A DNA stretch of 64,000 nt from assembly GCA_008704415.1 (NCBI GenBank), contig VXIS01000258.1, positions 1 to 64,000 on the forward strand, in the 5' to 3' direction. Below, piece by piece: positions 11,253 through 20,975 of the stretch (positions are counted from its first letter, which is position 1; every line of letters begins with the position of its first letter). This stretch comes from Sphaerosporella brunnea (Eukaryota; Ascomycota; Pezizomycetes; Pezizales; Pyronemataceae). Both the position numbers and the translations under genes were made by a program. The notes under the pieces were generated by a model. It was not told the DNA's origin and made no database searches. It saw only the letters and a list, made by a program, of their open reading frames with translations.

Positions 11253-11296
11253 TAATTGACAAATAGTAGGCGCGTGTGTAATCAAAGGCATTTGCT

Positions 11297-12314
11297 CTCC
11301 GAGCACTCGAATACATTCAAGTCACGTTTGATGTTCAGAGAAGATTTCCTCGTTAGTACAGTGGTTAAGTATTCACTCAACTCAGGGAGTTGTTTGCACC
11401 CCTGCAATCATGCAAGATGAAGACCCCGATCTTGTCCCTTTCCCAGTTCACCCCCACATCCTCCTCTTCTCCTTCTTCTCCCCCGAGCTTCCGTATTTGA
11501 CAATTCCTTTACGTGCAATGTTCACCTTGATAGCGGATTCGAGGATCATGCTGGCGGCGTGTTCTACGAATATATTTTTTCCGCAGCAAGAAGTCGGTAG
11601 TCCGTAGGTCTCCGCGCGCACAGCTCAACATAGTCACCATAGCTGACGCTACCGTCTTTGCTGATGGCAACTTGAAGGGCAACCCTGCGCGCGATCTTAG
11701 TATCTAGGTACTTTGTCCACAGCGTGCTTGAAGGCGCACAATGCCGAGGACTTCGACTCTGTGATAAATTCAAAGTAAAGTTAGATCGAGCTAGCTGAGG
11801 CGTAGATATCAAGACCGGAATCGAACCGTCCAGTGCTTTTCCAGAATGTCATCGCAGAAGCTCTCCAATGCCAAGATACGGTCGCCGAATGAGCTTGTCG
11901 GTGTCACACGAAACTTTGCGTTTCTTGAGGTATGTACGTCCGCGCTTCTTTATCTGTTAGATCCCCTACCGAGTGCTCCTTGGCTGTACGGATACATTAC
12001 AAAAGCCAGAAAATAGGTAATGGCTCACCTTTCATTGCCGCGGGCGCTACGCCATCTGAAGTGACAAAAAAAATGACCTTGTAAAGACGATTGTCCGCCG
12101 CCATCTTGGGCCATCGCCTGTAGCATATACAGCAGCTCGAGGTTGCTCATTGGTTCCGACAATTGAGGGGCTCAGTACGGCTGAATCCAGAGTATTCATC
12201 ACCGGGGACTCTTTTCAGCTGCCAGTCTTCTACATTGGAGGTATGCTGACGTAGATAATGCCCTATATCTTGCGCGCGGCCCTGGAAGCAAGAGTGAATT
12301 TGCCTATGCCGTGG
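11297..12314. other. Intergenic stretch; only a 5'-half tRNA-like sequence seen
   Basis: At 11347-11375 the sequence resembles the 5' half of tRNA-Asp (TCCTCGTTAGTACAGTGG, including an A-box) but has no B-box or 3' half. No supported protein gene is visible. Confidence 0.45.
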
Positions 12315-12780
12315 CTACCGACAATAACGCTGCAAATTGCTACTCAAAACCGGCAAAAAGCTTTTCAATTGACGAGGCTTTGATCTTCCGAGTCCGAGGT
12401 CCTTCAACGCGGCATCCATACATCTCTCTCGGTACTAGTTGTAGCAGAAGGCGAAACCGGAATTCAAGCAGACGAGGCCGAGCCCAAAGATAGAAATCTT
12501 AGGGAGCATGAACCTGAAGGCATGCTCCTTGATGTTAGAAGAAAAATTCTCGATAAGTGGTAACACCCTGTTGTCTTGAGGCATGCTTTTACCGCTATCG
12601 GTCTTGCCGCCGTGATTCAAGTTGCTGCCGGGCGCGGCTGGCCTCAGCGAGCTCCGGTGCTTGACGCCGTATTGGAACGTGTTTGCCGGGGTGACGGCAT
12701 ACACGGCGCTGCTGCTCGGGCTGAGGCGAGAGGCAGTGACGGAGGAGGCCCGGGCTCCGGGGCGGAGACGCGAGAGGATA
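12315..12780 (-). pseudogene. Interrupted coding remnant, unknown family
   Basis: On the minus strand one frame runs from near 12780 to 12315 with plausible coding composition: a Ser/Arg/Ala-rich start followed by VYAVTPANTFQYGVKHRSS, then a helix-like stretch and a hydrophobic segment (ISIFGLGLVCLNSGFAF). It is broken by a TAG at 12435-12437 and then continues in the same frame for about 39 codons to TAG 12315-12317. No ATG is evident, and the upstream side reaches TGA. It could be a decayed gene or an exon of one. I do not recognise the family. Confidence 0.3.
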
Positions 12781-13380
12781 GTCCATCACCTGTCACCGGG
12801 GGGAGGGGGTGGGGTGTTTTCAAACCTGTTTGTCACAGTCACTTTCACTTTGCGTCTGGAACAAAGCTTGTTACTAGAGCTGTGTTCCCAAAATCCATCA
12901 TCACCGGCGTAAAAGCGCGGGTTTTTCATTCCACACGGTGGCCAACAAAATCCCTTGACCGTGCGAGAGCATGTACTAGCATTGGCCTCTCCACTGAAAA
13001 AAACACTGGCAGAGGCCATTCCTGCTGCCCGCCTCAATTTAGTCAGTGTCGGCCTCAGAGTCTTCGTTATCTGACCCCGGCTCGTCCGCATCATAGCTAT
13101 CAGACTCCATGTCTAAGCACTATCTGTCACTCGACCTCTGTACCTTCGAAGTGCGCTGTCGCGGATTTGTACGAGTTTTCGAAGCTCAAAGCAAAGAACG
13201 AGGGAAACCGAAAAGAAAAAATGCATAAATCCTAAATACTCACAACAGTATTATAACCTACAGTATTATAACTGTATTAAAAAAGGCCAAGTCATCAATA
13301 TAGCTGGTTCTATAGCTCAAAAAGGGAGAGGAGCGACTTGGAGAACATCAGCTCCCAAAGGCGGTTGCACGCACTAGGCC

Positions 13381-13573
13381 TCCCGTAAAAGCTCGGATAT
13401 AACAGACCCCCCAGATTTGGTTAGCAGCAAAGAGTTGCCTTATAGGAGTTCTTTAAGCTTACCAAGGAGGGTTGTTGTTTTTACTGGCTTCCGTTTGGAG
13501 ACATTAAATTCCCTATAAGACAATTCTGCGCCGCTAACCAAATCTGGGGGGTCTGTTATATCCGAGTTTTTAC
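13381..13573. mobile_element. MITE-like element with about 60-bp terminal inverted repeats
   Basis: The left arm reads TAAAAGCTCGGATATAACAG and the right arm is its inverse (CTGTTATATCCGAGTTTTTA). Pairing continues through ACCCCCCAGATTTGGTTAG and, less exactly, CTTATAGG. I could not see a clear target duplication. There is no coding capacity. Confidence 0.75.
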
Positions 13574-14183
13574 GGTATTACAGTAATGTCTACCAACTAG
13601 GAATGGCTGGTGCGGGCCCCTGTGCACAGTTAACTAAACAGCTACATTTAAGCGACGTTACGAGGGATCGCCTCCATGTAAACTGTACTTTTCAAGTTGC
13701 GAAATCCTCTAATGGAAACGCTGTACTAGTACTCTGGAATAGAGTACATCTCCCAGTAGTGCCGAAAGGGCCAGAGCACGTATCGCGAGCGCTCAATGCC
13801 CTTCCATCCAGACATAAGAATCGGAGACAATGGCGGCGGCGACAGCGCGGGCAGCAAGTAGATTAAAAGCTTGACGAGTTCCCAAACATCCCCGTGGGGT
13901 CGGTGCGCTTTATTTGAGTTTCGAACCCATCGCCACTAGCGCTGACTGGTAAACGAAGACTGGAAGAGCGTGCGTGTTCACGGATATGTTTGCGGACATG
14001 TTTGGGTGGAGAGGGAAGATGCATAAATACAGACGTGTTTGTCCTGGAAGTTCCTTTTTTTTTTTTTTATCACACGAAACTCTGGGAGTCGTCCATTCAT
14101 TCATTTAACAAAGTAGACACACATTGCCGTCTCGTTCCATCGTCATCCCTCTTTTGATAGTACAAAACCCCACAACTCTCGAA

Positions 14184-14706
14184 ATGTTCACCCTCCGCAA
14201 GCTCCTCGCCATCGCCGCCCTGGCCCTCACTGCCTCCGCAACCCTCGACCCCGCCACTTCCAACACCAAAGGCAAATGCCCCTGCACCTACAACTGCTCT
14301 GGTACCCCCCCCCCCCCACTTTCCCTTCTCCCTTCTCCCCTTCCCCCTCTCTCAACCCCTACTAACCCCCCTCCCAGCCGCCAAAGTCTCACACGCCATC
14401 CAAGCCGCCGAATGTTCCCACAACACGCGAGTCCACGGCACCCAAACCTTCGCAGTCTTTGTAACAGACCATAAATACGACCACTCCCACGGCGCGCCCT
14501 ACGGAAACTGCAGTGCATACACCTGCACTGCGCCAACAAGCGCGGAAATGACAGTTGTTGATGATGATTGCTGGACATTCTTTTGGGGCAACCAGGGGGA
14601 GGAGACTGGGTATGGGACTGGGTGTATTAAGGATCCGCACGATGGGACTTGCGGGTGTGAGAATAGCAATGGGGTTTTTGTTAAGGGGAGTGATTCGTGT
14701 GTTTAG
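14184..14706 (+). CDS. Small secreted cysteine-rich protein (effector-like)
   Basis: Two exons (14184-14301 and 14378-14706) separated by a 76-nt intron with a run of C's give 148 aa. The N-terminus MFTLRKLLAIAALALTASA is a clear signal peptide. The mature part has 11 cysteines, with CPC near its start, a CGC near the end, and short spacing in between, and is rich in Gly, Asp and Asn. It has no catalytic motif and no membrane segment after the signal. Such proteins are secreted to the apoplast or cell wall and some act as effectors; a role in host interaction is inference. It lies alone between the two copies of duplication A. A CATAAATA sequence near 14021 could be the TATA element. Confidence 0.75.
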
Positions 14707-14898
14707 ATTGGGGTAAAAAACGAGAGAGGTAGCAATGGAATGAGTTCGCGGAGAGCATCCGAAAATCATTAGTGGGTGCCAGCGTAGTGAGTTTGGGAAG
14801 TAATATGTAATAGACACTGGCCATAGCCAGTATTTCGAAGTACGCGCTTACGTCCCTATGGTCTTACCGCAAGGCCGGCATGCCTCTAGTAGGCTATT

Positions 14899-16045
14899 TG
14901 TGAGCTGGGAGTCTCCCATATGCTGGGCACAAGTGCTCGTCGCATCATGGACCGTCACTCACCGAAGCGAGAGCGTTTGGGGTGAAACTGCCGCTGGATA
15001 TTGCTGGGAAGGATGTTAAGGGATTGTCCCGCTATCACTACCCCTGTTCGGATATCTTTGCACCGCCGGGACGCTCATATGCTCGTCAGCGGTACTGTTA
15101 TTGAAAGGGATATCGCTGGTGGGGGCGATGTCAGCATAGGCGAACAGAGATCAACATCTTTGGCCCTGCCATCAAACTGGTCTTTCAGGTACACATAAGC
15201 GAAGCTGATTTTTTCTTCTTGCACCATTTCGGCCCCATCTAGTTTCAAGTAAAAGCATAGGATATCAGCCCCCGCTCCCCCGCCCCATCACCCTTTCCTG
15301 AGTGACAAGTATTTGTTGGGCAACAACAACAACAGCAACAACAAAAGCAGAATGCTGAAGTAGTAGCCCTCGGTAATGCGATAAGTACCATTTCCTCTCT
15401 CACAAGCCCGTCGTGCAGGGGAGGGCTTTGGATGAAATGGCGAGGATTGTCGTCGTTGGGCTTTTGTACATGAGCGGGAGGGGGAGAAAGGACTTACAGC
15501 CGGCTTGATGCTTTCCCACAGAGTATCTGAAGAGGATGACTATCAGCCTCCATATTTTGAAGAAAACAAAAAAAAAAACATCCGGGAAAGGAAAGAAAAG
15601 CCCTTAGCTTGTCTCACTCATGCGCTCGGCGATGCGTTGCTATCTACCTGAGAGCAAAATAATACGGGAACCAGCGACTCGCCAGAGAATGCAGGTAATC
15701 ATTGAGCCCTCAAATTAGCGAGGGTCATGATGAGGAGTGGACACACCTGCCGCTGCTGCTCGACAGGTGTTCCACGCGGAGGCGGACAGGATCCGGAGGG
15801 TTTTGGAATGGGATGGGAATGACGCCAGAAGATTCTCCGTCCGCGGAGCCATACTCTACTGTACTGCTTCGCCACTGTGGCGTGTCGCATGTGGCGTTAT
15901 GGGTTGTACAGACGCAGAAATAACCACTCCCTATCCCTCGGTGGTGAAACGGCAACATCCTAAGGGGAGGCTAGGTTCTTTACATACCGCTCTTTGGTGT
16001 CCATAATTTACAAATAGTAGGTGCGAGTGATATCAAAGGCATTAG
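14899..16045. repeat. Segmental duplication A, copy 2 (no MITE)
   Basis: Collinear with 9810-11296. It represents the empty site for the TA-flanked MITE of copy 1: the flanks ACATACCGC and ATTTACAAATAGTAG are separated here by only about a dozen bases. It also differs by small indels, including a 10-bp difference near 15244 relative to copy 1. Confidence 0.85.
15130..15255 (-). pseudogene. Exon of the unknown duplicated gene, copy 2
   Basis: On the minus strand this block reads KLDGAEMVQEEKISFAYVY and then LKDQFDGRAKDVDL without the stop found in copy 1. Just upstream, 10 bases present in copy 1 (CTACAAACGT) are missing, so the two copies carry different lesions if this region is exonic. The gene's other exons remain uncertain. 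Further upstream, a possible first exon starts ATGGCTCCGCGGACG (minus strand, near 15852). Treat it as a probable gene fragment. Confidence 0.35.
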
Positions 16046-16613
16046 TTCTCACGCGAGCCTGCCTAACCGCTCTCAGCATCTAACTATCAGGAAAGGACGT
16101 TTTTGTTAGCATAATCCTACGTCTGGAAGTAGTCGTGGTAAACAGGGAAGTTTCTGAAGGTGCCATAAGTGATCTAACTACACTTGCATGGACTTCGGCG
16201 GTGTCGGAATGATAACGTGAGAGTCGTAAAAGGACATGTACCTAATTCCGACCAATAAATCTTTCGATGACCGTAGCTGATCATCTAGATCCTCTTCCTT
16301 GCGAAAACCGCCTATTACACCCCACCCCGCAGGCTCGAATTATGATTCATCATGTTGTGCAACCAATCTCGACAAAGCAGGAATTTGAAAAGTGTCTAGA
16401 ACTCGTTGAAATAACAATGATTGGGACCCTACGCCCCACCAAAAAATGGGCGCCCGGCAACGCCCGACAATGTAAAATCACCAATAACTACAAAGAAAAG
16501 GCTCAAATCGGAGCTTATAACCTATAGAATCAACGGAGGAAACAAGGAAAGAAATTTAAAGCGACTCAAAATTGGTGGGGTGCAGCCGGGTAACTAAGTG
16601 TCCCGATCAACTA

Positions 16614-16755
16614 CTATCCCCCGCAGTGTTAATACTGCCTACATCAAACTAATTGTGTGTCCAGTGATTATATAATCAAGGCGCTGAACCCTTCTTTATA
16701 TAAGACTTTAATGTGATGTAGGGAAATTCGGCAGTAGTAACACTGCGGGGGATAG
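16614..16755. mobile_element. TA-flanked MITE, 142 bp
   Basis: The left end CTATCCCCCGCAGTGTTAAT and the right end (inverse: CTATCCCCCGCAGTGTTACT) form inverted repeats of about 28 bp. TA precedes and follows the element, as for Tc1/mariner-type insertion. No coding sequence. Confidence 0.85.
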
Positions 16756-16866
16756 TACTCTAGTGTCAGGCAGCGTGTTTTAGTTGCTTATCCGGAGCTA
16801 TGCAGACTGTGCTCACTGGACTGCTCTTATCACCACCTGAATGCTGCCACGGAGCCGCGGCAGATA

Positions 16867-16992
16867 CTCGGGGCCGGCATTTAGAACCAAAAAATGCAAC
16901 TGGCTGAAACCAACTTGAAGATCATTCAGCTCAATTGAGGTTCAAATCGCCAGATCGAGAAAGCCTCGTGAGATCTCGCCCACCCGCATTTT
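16867..16992. mobile_element. Right-truncated copy of the CTCGGGGC MITE
   Basis: Starts TA-CTCGGGGCCGGCATTTAG and matches, in opposite orientation, the complete element at 22130-22286 through its internal block (GATTTGAACCTCAATT there). It stops at GCATTTTTT without the distal terminal repeat. Confidence 0.75.
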
Positions 16993-17222
16993 TTAGTTGA
17001 GTCGACATCATCAGCTTTTTTTTCTTTTTTTTCTTTTATCACAAACGCAAACTATTTTCTGACAAGAAATCAAAGCCACACATCTTATATGTACCCCCAC
17101 GCTACCAACTTTGAAACGATCATCCACCTGCATAGGCGCCAGTCTAAGGCGCGAAGTACATCCAATATAGATACCCTTAATAAGCTTCCACAACCGCAGA
17201 TCGTAAATTTTCATCCCAAGCT

Positions 17223-18940
17223 TCAATGAGCGGGATGTGTTTGCGGTGGAACTGCGAAAATGTCGGCATCGTAGAACGCCTGTCCCGTTCGCAGCTTATA
17301 CAGCGGGAGCAGGGACTGGCAGTTTTCGCACGGGAGGCGGTATGGGCCTTTACTACCAGATCCATCTACCTCGGCACTGGTAAAGTGGTCGTCAAATGTG
17401 GTTGATTGTCCCAGCACGCGCACCTCCAAAGAAAAGCCTCGTACGTTTCCAAGCGATTCCGTGGTATTGGCAGGAAAGTAATTTGGTCTGTCTCAGTGTT
17501 ACTAGGTGAAAATTTGAATGGTTATGGAGAACTTACAACATGCAAACGACGCAGTACGTCTCAGCGCATCTTCCGTAGGGACGAGTTGGCGGATGATCGC
17601 CTTGGGTTTGTTCGGTATGGAGTACGTCTAGCTTGTCCAACGCCCGGTCAGGTGTACCCGGAATGGCCCAGAGTGTCGCCACAGCTGGGTCGATTAGTGT
17701 GCTAGGCACAGGTATCTCCACATCAGCTATTATTTTACCGGTTGGGTCGGCGGGGAACAAATGTGGAGTGATGTAAAAGGCGATCAAAGCTTTATAGGCA
17801 TTGATGACTTGATCGGAAGTCCTATCGTAAGGGTTCTGGAACCGCAGACGGATCAAGTTGAGCAGGCACGTTTGCAAGTTGTTTTTGGTGCGAAAGTTGT
17901 TGGCCAGTTGGTTTACATCGATCATTACCGGATCTGGTAGCCCGGGTTGGACCTGTTTCAGCGTGGCGATGATGGTTTTTCGGAGAGTTTCGGTTGTTTG
18001 GGCAGCTACGTCCCTTTGTGTGACAGGAACCTGAGTTGGTTGTTTCCTTCCCCTGAAATCCCGGTAGAAGATCTGGCAGAGCTCGTTCCAATACAAGGGT
18101 TCGAATGTTGGAAGAGTGGGTTTTGGTTCCTCATCTTGCAGGGGAACGTGGTCCAAAGCCGTTTTTAGCAGTGCCTTTCTCCAGTCGTCGAGCATCGATT
18201 TTCTTTCGAATTCGAGGGCAGCGACATCCGCGTCATAGGCAGTCGACGTCCAGGTACTGCCGAACATGAAAGAATGGGGTGGCTCGTTTTGAGGCCTGAT
18301 GTACATGAGACAACTCATAACGGGGACGTCGGTAATCTTTGCATTCGCATTACCGGGAACGATAGTGATGTACGACAAATAGAGGCATTTGCTGTAGATG
18401 ACCAAGAGAGGCAAATAGTAGCTCTCCCAAGTCGGGTTATCCATAGGTGGTTTTGCAACACTGAATATGTAGCCCAGCGCTGCTGGCCCATCGACGATTT
18501 GCAATTCTTCTGCGCCGAACTGAACGTTGCATGGCTTTGCTTTCCGTTTTGGGTTGTATGGGGCATATTCTTCGTCGCGGATCCGAATGGGAGCACTCCT
18601 TGAAGCAAGTTTAGCAGAATTACCCCAATTGCAAGAGCGGGGTACGAATCCTACCCAGCTGGAAAGAATTCTTGAAGGAGTAGTTGGACATCTGCAACGC
18701 GGTTTTCCGGTATACCACATTGCTCCGTATTGTTTCTCAACGTTTCGATCCAGTTCTTGAACTGCAAAATAATCGAGTTAGTTTTGCTTGGATTCGAACG
18801 CCGGGGATGCAGTGTAGAACCTTATCAACGTCGGCTTGGAGATTATGAAGGCCACCAGTCATAGTTCGTGCCAGAATACTCCGGTCCAAACGGCCTGGGG
18901 GCTGGAAAGCTGAAAAGTTGTCCCAGTTTATCGGTGGCAT
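17223..18940 (-). CDS. Deaminase-fold protein (C-A-E / P-C-x-x-C), 517 aa
   Basis: Four exons (18940-18821, 18761-18655, 18598-17537, 17487-17223) give 517 aa; introns are 59, 56 and 49 nt. The first 400 residues form an alpha-rich region I do not recognise (MPPINWDNFSAF at the start, WNELCQIFYRDFRGRKQ in the middle). The C-terminal 110 residues carry GRCAET (Cys420, Ala421, Glu422) and, 61 residues later, LPCENC (Cys483, Cys486). A [HC]-A-E motif followed by P-C-x-x-C is the zinc and proton-shuttle signature of the nucleotide/nucleic-acid deaminase superfamily. PCENC is encoded in the last exon, so the active site exists only after splicing. Substrate and biological role are unknown. An extra CVVC (425-428) beside the Glu could be an unrelated structural pair. 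Confidence 0.7.
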
Positions 18941-19339
18941 GACAGTCGTCTGAGTGAAGATCGTAGAGATAGGGGGAATACACACGTAAGGACAAGAGTT
19001 TTCGCTTCTCCAGCAGGGAGTGTACAGGCTTTAACCCCCAAGGAAGAACACTACAATAGACGAGTATACAAAAGCAATGGCTGTGGCCTGTGTGCACCGT
19101 TTCTTGCGCCATGTACAGTCAACTTGCTTTGCCCCACCATCTCTGCCTAGCCAGTAATAATTTCAATGGTTCTTCACCATTCCCTTAGCCCATCAAATTG
19201 CAAATATTTTTGCTGATCGATGTATCCAGCCCCCTTCGTGCCTGGTTGCAGGTTTAGCTGGCTATGTAGAAACAAGATACACACCGCCAAGGCGGTTTTT
19301 TCGGCATCGATTCCGCCAACCCGATCATTTACGCTTTGG

Positions 19340-19410
19340 AGCTGAACTCCGTGTCTGCAGCGAGCTGAACTCCGTGTCTGCAGCTAGCTGAACCCCATGC
19401 CTGCAGCTGA
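19340..19410. repeat. Three tandem copies of a 22-23-bp motif
   Basis: GCTGAACTCCGTGTCTGCAG occurs twice exactly, followed by a diverged third copy (GCTGAACCCCATGCCTGCAG). It lies in the intergenic region between the deaminase-like gene and the next small genes. Confidence 0.85.
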
Positions 19411-19721
19411 GCTCCGCGGTCGGGTATTTGCTTTTTCTCCTACAGCCTTCTACTCAAATCCAAAACGCGGGGTCGTCAAGCAAAAGTATGTGAGACGCCC
19501 ACAACCCTAACCCCATAGGCGCTAAGAGAGAACACGGTCCAGTGCCACTGTTTTTCATTGCGATTTTCGCTTCGTCGAATACACGATCTTGTAGAACAGC
19601 TCCCTGGCGTTAATACGAGTCCTTGGTTGACCAAATTGCTTAAAAACTCGTGGAGTTAAAGGTGTTTTTGTTTGGGGTGCCAGATGTCCCCGGGTGTGAC
19701 GCAATGTTACCGATAGCAGGG

Positions 19722-19937
19722 TTAGGGTTTCCAGATTCCAATACTTTTGCCGTTGACAAGCAGGCCCACACTCAATAACCTCTTTGTCTGATCAGCGAAT
19801 CGCTCCAATTCAGAAACTTTGAACCATACCTCGCCGGCACCCATCAGTCTTTTGGAATCCATACACCAATACTTACCTCGAAAGGATGGCAGTGAGTCCA
19901 AACAATCCTTTTCAAGTCCGAACCGCTTAATTGACAC
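19722..19937 (-). CDS. Possible small protein, 71 aa
   Basis: An open frame from ATG 19937 with plausible composition (SIKRFGLEKDCLDSLPSF, EVWFKVSELERFADQTKRLL). It contains an in-frame GTAAGT and a later GATCAG that could define an intron whose removal would shorten the protein. It is divergent from the gene at 20048, about 110 bp away, so the two could share a promoter. No family is recognised and it may be spurious. Confidence 0.35.
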   Translation of the reverse strand: MSIKRFGLEKDCLDSLPSFRGKYWCMDSKRLMGAGEVWFKVSELERFADQTKRLLSVGLLVNGKSIGIWKP

Positions 19938-20047
19938 ATCGAAAGGGTTCTACAGAAAGCAGCGAGAGGGGACCCGGAGAAACCAGACCGTCACCTACAG
20001 AAGCTGGGGTATGAGTTCAACATCCGTCCTTCCAACTCGGCATCACC

Positions 20048-20440
20048 ATGATTCTGACACAACTAACTCCTGATACCTTTAAGCAGCCGTCTGGACCCCA
20101 ATACGTCGACCTCGGCAAGGATTTTTCGAAAGATCTGGACTGGACTAATGACCCTAGCGATCTTTATCTCGACACCTACTTCGATCCAGCCAAGCCGAAC
20201 CTCGGAAAAGACTTTCAAATTGTCGGCTTGAAGCCTGTCATCAAACAGAAGGAAGGCGAGACGTTCCTGCTGCAGGACGGCAACGGCCGGTTTTACGTGT
20301 GGAATGAGTACGAGGGTGGCATGTACAGGTTCGAAAAGGCATTGAAAGTACAGGACGCGGTGAACGAGGTACTGGAAGGTGTGCAGTTGAACTCGGTGGA
20401 TATTGCGCGCATTTACACTCCCGACAGAAGGCAGGGTTGA
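20048..20440 (+). CDS. Unknown small protein, 130 aa
   Basis: A single exon starting in good context (CACCATGA). The protein is acidic, with a Tyr/Asp-rich N-terminal half (VDLGKDFSKDLDW, LYLDTYFDPAKPNLGKDF) and a beta-like stretch FLLQDGNGRFYVWNEYEG followed by a helix (ALKVQDAVNEVLEG). It has no signal peptide and no membrane segment. I do not recognise a family. It lies 1.1 kb from the deaminase-like gene and is transcribed away from it. The composition and clean frame make it more likely real than chance. Confidence 0.5.
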   Translation: MILTQLTPDTFKQPSGPQYVDLGKDFSKDLDWTNDPSDLYLDTYFDPAKPNLGKDFQIVGLKPVIKQKEGETFLLQDGNGRFYVWNEYEGGMYRFEKALKVQDAVNEVLEGVQLNSVDIARIYTPDRRQG

Positions 20441-20975
20441 GTATGAGGGCAACTACCTACCTGCCTCAATAGCAATGAGGTCGAAATTTGTACTTAGTCC
20501 TGCGAGAACGTTTAAACTGCATTCGCTATTTTCCTTACAGTCGTTGCAATAACACACGAGGTCGTCGAAAAATAGTTGTTTAAGAACTCAGAGTGCGAAA
20601 GTTAGCAAGCGATCCGAGATTTTCCTGGTCTCGGCATACATCGTCACCGTTCTTCTCAGGCCGAGACGAAAGAAAGCCTCCCGCCCCGGCCATCAAGCTT
20701 TTGCTTCGCGCTCAAGTTAGGAATTTTTGCCAACCTTCGGCCCTCCTTTGGAACTTGATTGTATTCCTGGAACTCTATATTACTATCTCATGTGGCCTTG
20801 TGTTATTGCAAGGCTGTAAAATTTGCCGATGATATCACATACTCAGACACAACCGACTTCACAACAGCTCGACTCAACACATAAAGCTGACAATTGCAAC
20901 CGGTGACAATAGTGGCTACATGACTGAGAGCTTTGCATCTCGGAGCATAAAAGCGTTGCAAGAAACCCTCTGGTG

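Larger units (their letters stand above)
9810..11296. repeat. Segmental duplication A, copy 1 (interrupted by a MITE)
   Basis: This segment is collinear with 14899-16045. Both copies share the block CATATGCTCGTCAGCGGTAC, the run that reads CAACAACAACAGC, the exon-like block around 10020-10110, and matching ends. Copy 1 carries an extra 328-bp element at 10925-11252 that copy 2 lacks. Part of the segment looks like exons of a multi-exon gene on the minus strand. Confidence 0.85.

Noticed and set aside
11347..11400. tRNA-like start TCCTCGTTAGTACAGTGG
   Set aside because: An A-box is present but there is no anticodon arm, B-box or matching acceptor; at most a tRNA fragment.
12576..13235. Long plus-strand frame of 219 codons
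   Set aside because: Random-looking composition, no splice or start context, and it overlaps the more coding-like minus-strand remnant.
16272..16290. Short match to the 5S 5' end (TGACCGTAGCTGATCAT)
   Set aside because: Only about 13 bases match; no 5S body follows.
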